Below are positions 7,074 through 7,885 of a stretch of 7,885 nt of DNA, one piece after another. Each line of letters opens with the position of its first letter. The first letter of the stretch is position 1. The DNA comes from Bryobacterales bacterium. GTDB taxonomy: Bacteria > Acidobacteriota > Terriglobia > Bryobacterales > Bryobacteraceae. Below the pieces are notes generated by a model. The model was given only the letters and a program-made list of their open reading frames with translations. It did no database searches and had not been told where the DNA came from. The position numbers and the translations under genes are program-made. The stretch lies in NCBI GenBank assembly GCA_020853155.1, contig JADYZL010000623.1, positions 1 to 7,885 of the forward strand, in the 5' to 3' direction.

Positions 7074-7885
7074 CTAATTGGGCCGCCGCTTGAGCGTGGG
7101 CCGTTCGTCCTCGTCCACCGGACCCTTGTCGTCGCCCTTCTCGTCGCCCATCTCGATCTTGTCGCTGCCCGGCGCGCGGCGCAGCGTCGGCCGGTTCGGA
7201 TCTTCCACTTCGCCCTTCTGCTTGTTCAACACCAGCGCCAGGCGATCTTTCACTTCGTCGAACTCGGAAGTCGTGAGGACGTATTCCGGCTTCTCTTTCA
7301 GATACTTTTCAATCGTCTTCTGAGACTCCGTGATGCGGTCTTCCGTGAGCGGGTGCGAGCGGAACACCTTGGAGAGCGTGCCCGGCTTGCGCTTCTCCAT
7401 CGCTTGCAGCTTTTCGAAGAAATCCACGTAGGAGGCGGGGTCGTAACCGGCCTTATACAGGTATTGGACACCGAGCATGTCGGCCTCCGATTCAAAACCG
7501 CGCGAGAACGTGAGGAACGTCATCGGCACGGCGAGCCCCGCGGCCTGGCGGATGGCGTATCCCGTCCAGCCGCCCATGAACAGCAGGGGGATGCTGGCAA
7601 AATTGGCGATCTGCCCGCGTGTGGCCTGCCGCGTGCCGTGGCGGGCCGCGATATGCGCCAGTTCATGGCCCATCACCCCGGCCAGTTCCGCTTCGTTATC
7701 CGCGCGAAGAATCAGCCCGGTATTCACGAAGAAGAATCCGCCCGGCAGCGCGAACGCATTCACCTCGTCCGAATCGATCACCTTGATGCTTACCGGAACC
7801 TTGACGTCGGAATTGCGAACCAGGTTCTGGCCGACGCGGTTGACGTACTCGCTGATGATGGGGTCGTCCACCAGCTTGGCTTGGC
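7074..7885 (-). CDS. M48-family zinc metalloprotease (BepA/YfgC-like), 5' end outside the window
   Basis: This is the C-terminal 269 residues or so of a peptidase. The frame stays open to the right edge (QAKLVDDPIISEYVNRVG), so the N-terminus is missing. Numbering from the valine (GTG) codon at 7871, the zinc site is HELAH at 69-73 (H69, E70, H73). The third ligand is probably E127 in FESEAD (ExxxD, D131). The family's INAFALPGG-type strand appears as VNAFALPGGFFFVNTGL (37-53), and SHPLTEDRI (172-180) matches the usual M48 C-terminal block. Residues about 88-120 are hydrophobic and may pack on or into a membrane. Relatives degrade misfolded outer-membrane proteins in the periplasm. The tail after about 215 is highly charged and carries RPTLRR and RPTLKR (227-232, 257-262). 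A terminator follows the gene. It is probably not part of the sugar locus. The family call is very sure; the role is inferred from the family. Confidence 0.92.
   Translation of the reverse strand, partial: QAKLVDDPIISEYVNRVGQNLVRNSDVKVPVSIKVIDSDEVNAFALPGGFFFVNTGLILRADNEAELAGVMGHELAHIAARHGTRQATRGQIANFASIPLLFMGGWTGYAIRQAAGLAVPMTFLTFSRGFESEADMLGVQYLYKAGYDPASYVDFFEKLQAMEKRKPGTLSKVFRSHPLTEDRITESQKTIEKYLKEKPEYVLTTSEFDEVKDRLALVLNKQKGEVEDPNRPTLRRAPGSDKIEMGDEKGDDKGPVDEDERPTLKRRPN

Noticed and set aside
7869..7871. GTG at 7871 as the true start of the M48 peptidase
   Set aside because: The frame remains open upstream to the window edge and encodes family-like sequence (QAKLVDDP), so this is an internal valine and the gene is cut by the window.
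1..7885. CRISPR arrays, insertion sequences, tRNA or rRNA genes, phage or defence genes
   Set aside because: No regularly spaced repeats, transposase-like proteins with terminal repeats, tRNA-like folds or defence domains were seen on either strand by reading.

Overview
The window is a GC-rich bacterial chromosomal segment that most resembles Acidobacteriota, perhaps the Solibacter/Bryobacter side. This assignment is inferred from protein type, not from a marker gene. The pointers are a very large Oar-like TonB-dependent receptor with an N-terminal carboxypeptidase-regulatory-like domain and no SusD partner, a Tat-exported Gfo/Idh/MocA oxidoreductase next to a DUF6807 ('PmoA-family') protein, and an M48 peptidase with a charged C-terminal tail.

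Layout from left to right. Positions 1-98 hold no gene, only a strong hairpin terminator (38-72). Positions 99-3485 (minus) encode the 1128-residue outer-membrane receptor, with a clear signal peptide and a good Shine-Dalgarno sequence. Positions 3486-3711 are a divergent intergenic region. Positions 3712-4836 (plus) encode a cytoplasmic beta-propeller protein of the oligogalacturonate lyase family (Pectate_lyase22) that keeps a full set of apparent catalytic and metal-binding residues. Its 3' end overlaps by 31 bp the 3' end of the convergent DUF6807 gene (4806-5675, minus). That gene is joined by an ATGA start/stop overlap to the upstream oxidoreductase gene (5672-6889, minus), giving a two-gene operon. 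Positions 6890-7073 hold the operon leader, with a perfect 7-1-7 palindrome, and the terminator of the next gene. Positions 7074-7885 (minus) are the C-terminal part of a BepA/YfgC-like M48 metalloprotease that runs off the right edge.

The four left-hand genes look like a small carbohydrate-utilisation locus. The receptor could import a plant-derived oligosaccharide. The exported oxidoreductase and DUF6807 protein could modify a sugar outside the cytoplasm. The lyase-like propeller could cleave an unsaturated or uronate-containing product in the cytoplasm. The pectin/uronate theme rests only on the lyase homology, and the common-pathway idea is inference. The M48 peptidase is probably unrelated housekeeping (outer-membrane protein quality control).

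No tRNA, rRNA, CRISPR array, insertion sequence or phage element was seen. The long open frames opposite the receptor and the minus-strand operon are judged to be GC-driven shadows. I see no clear undescribed defence or mobile system. The most interesting points are the DUF6807/oxidoreductase pair with the lyase-like protein, the operator-like palindrome, and the convergent gene overlap.
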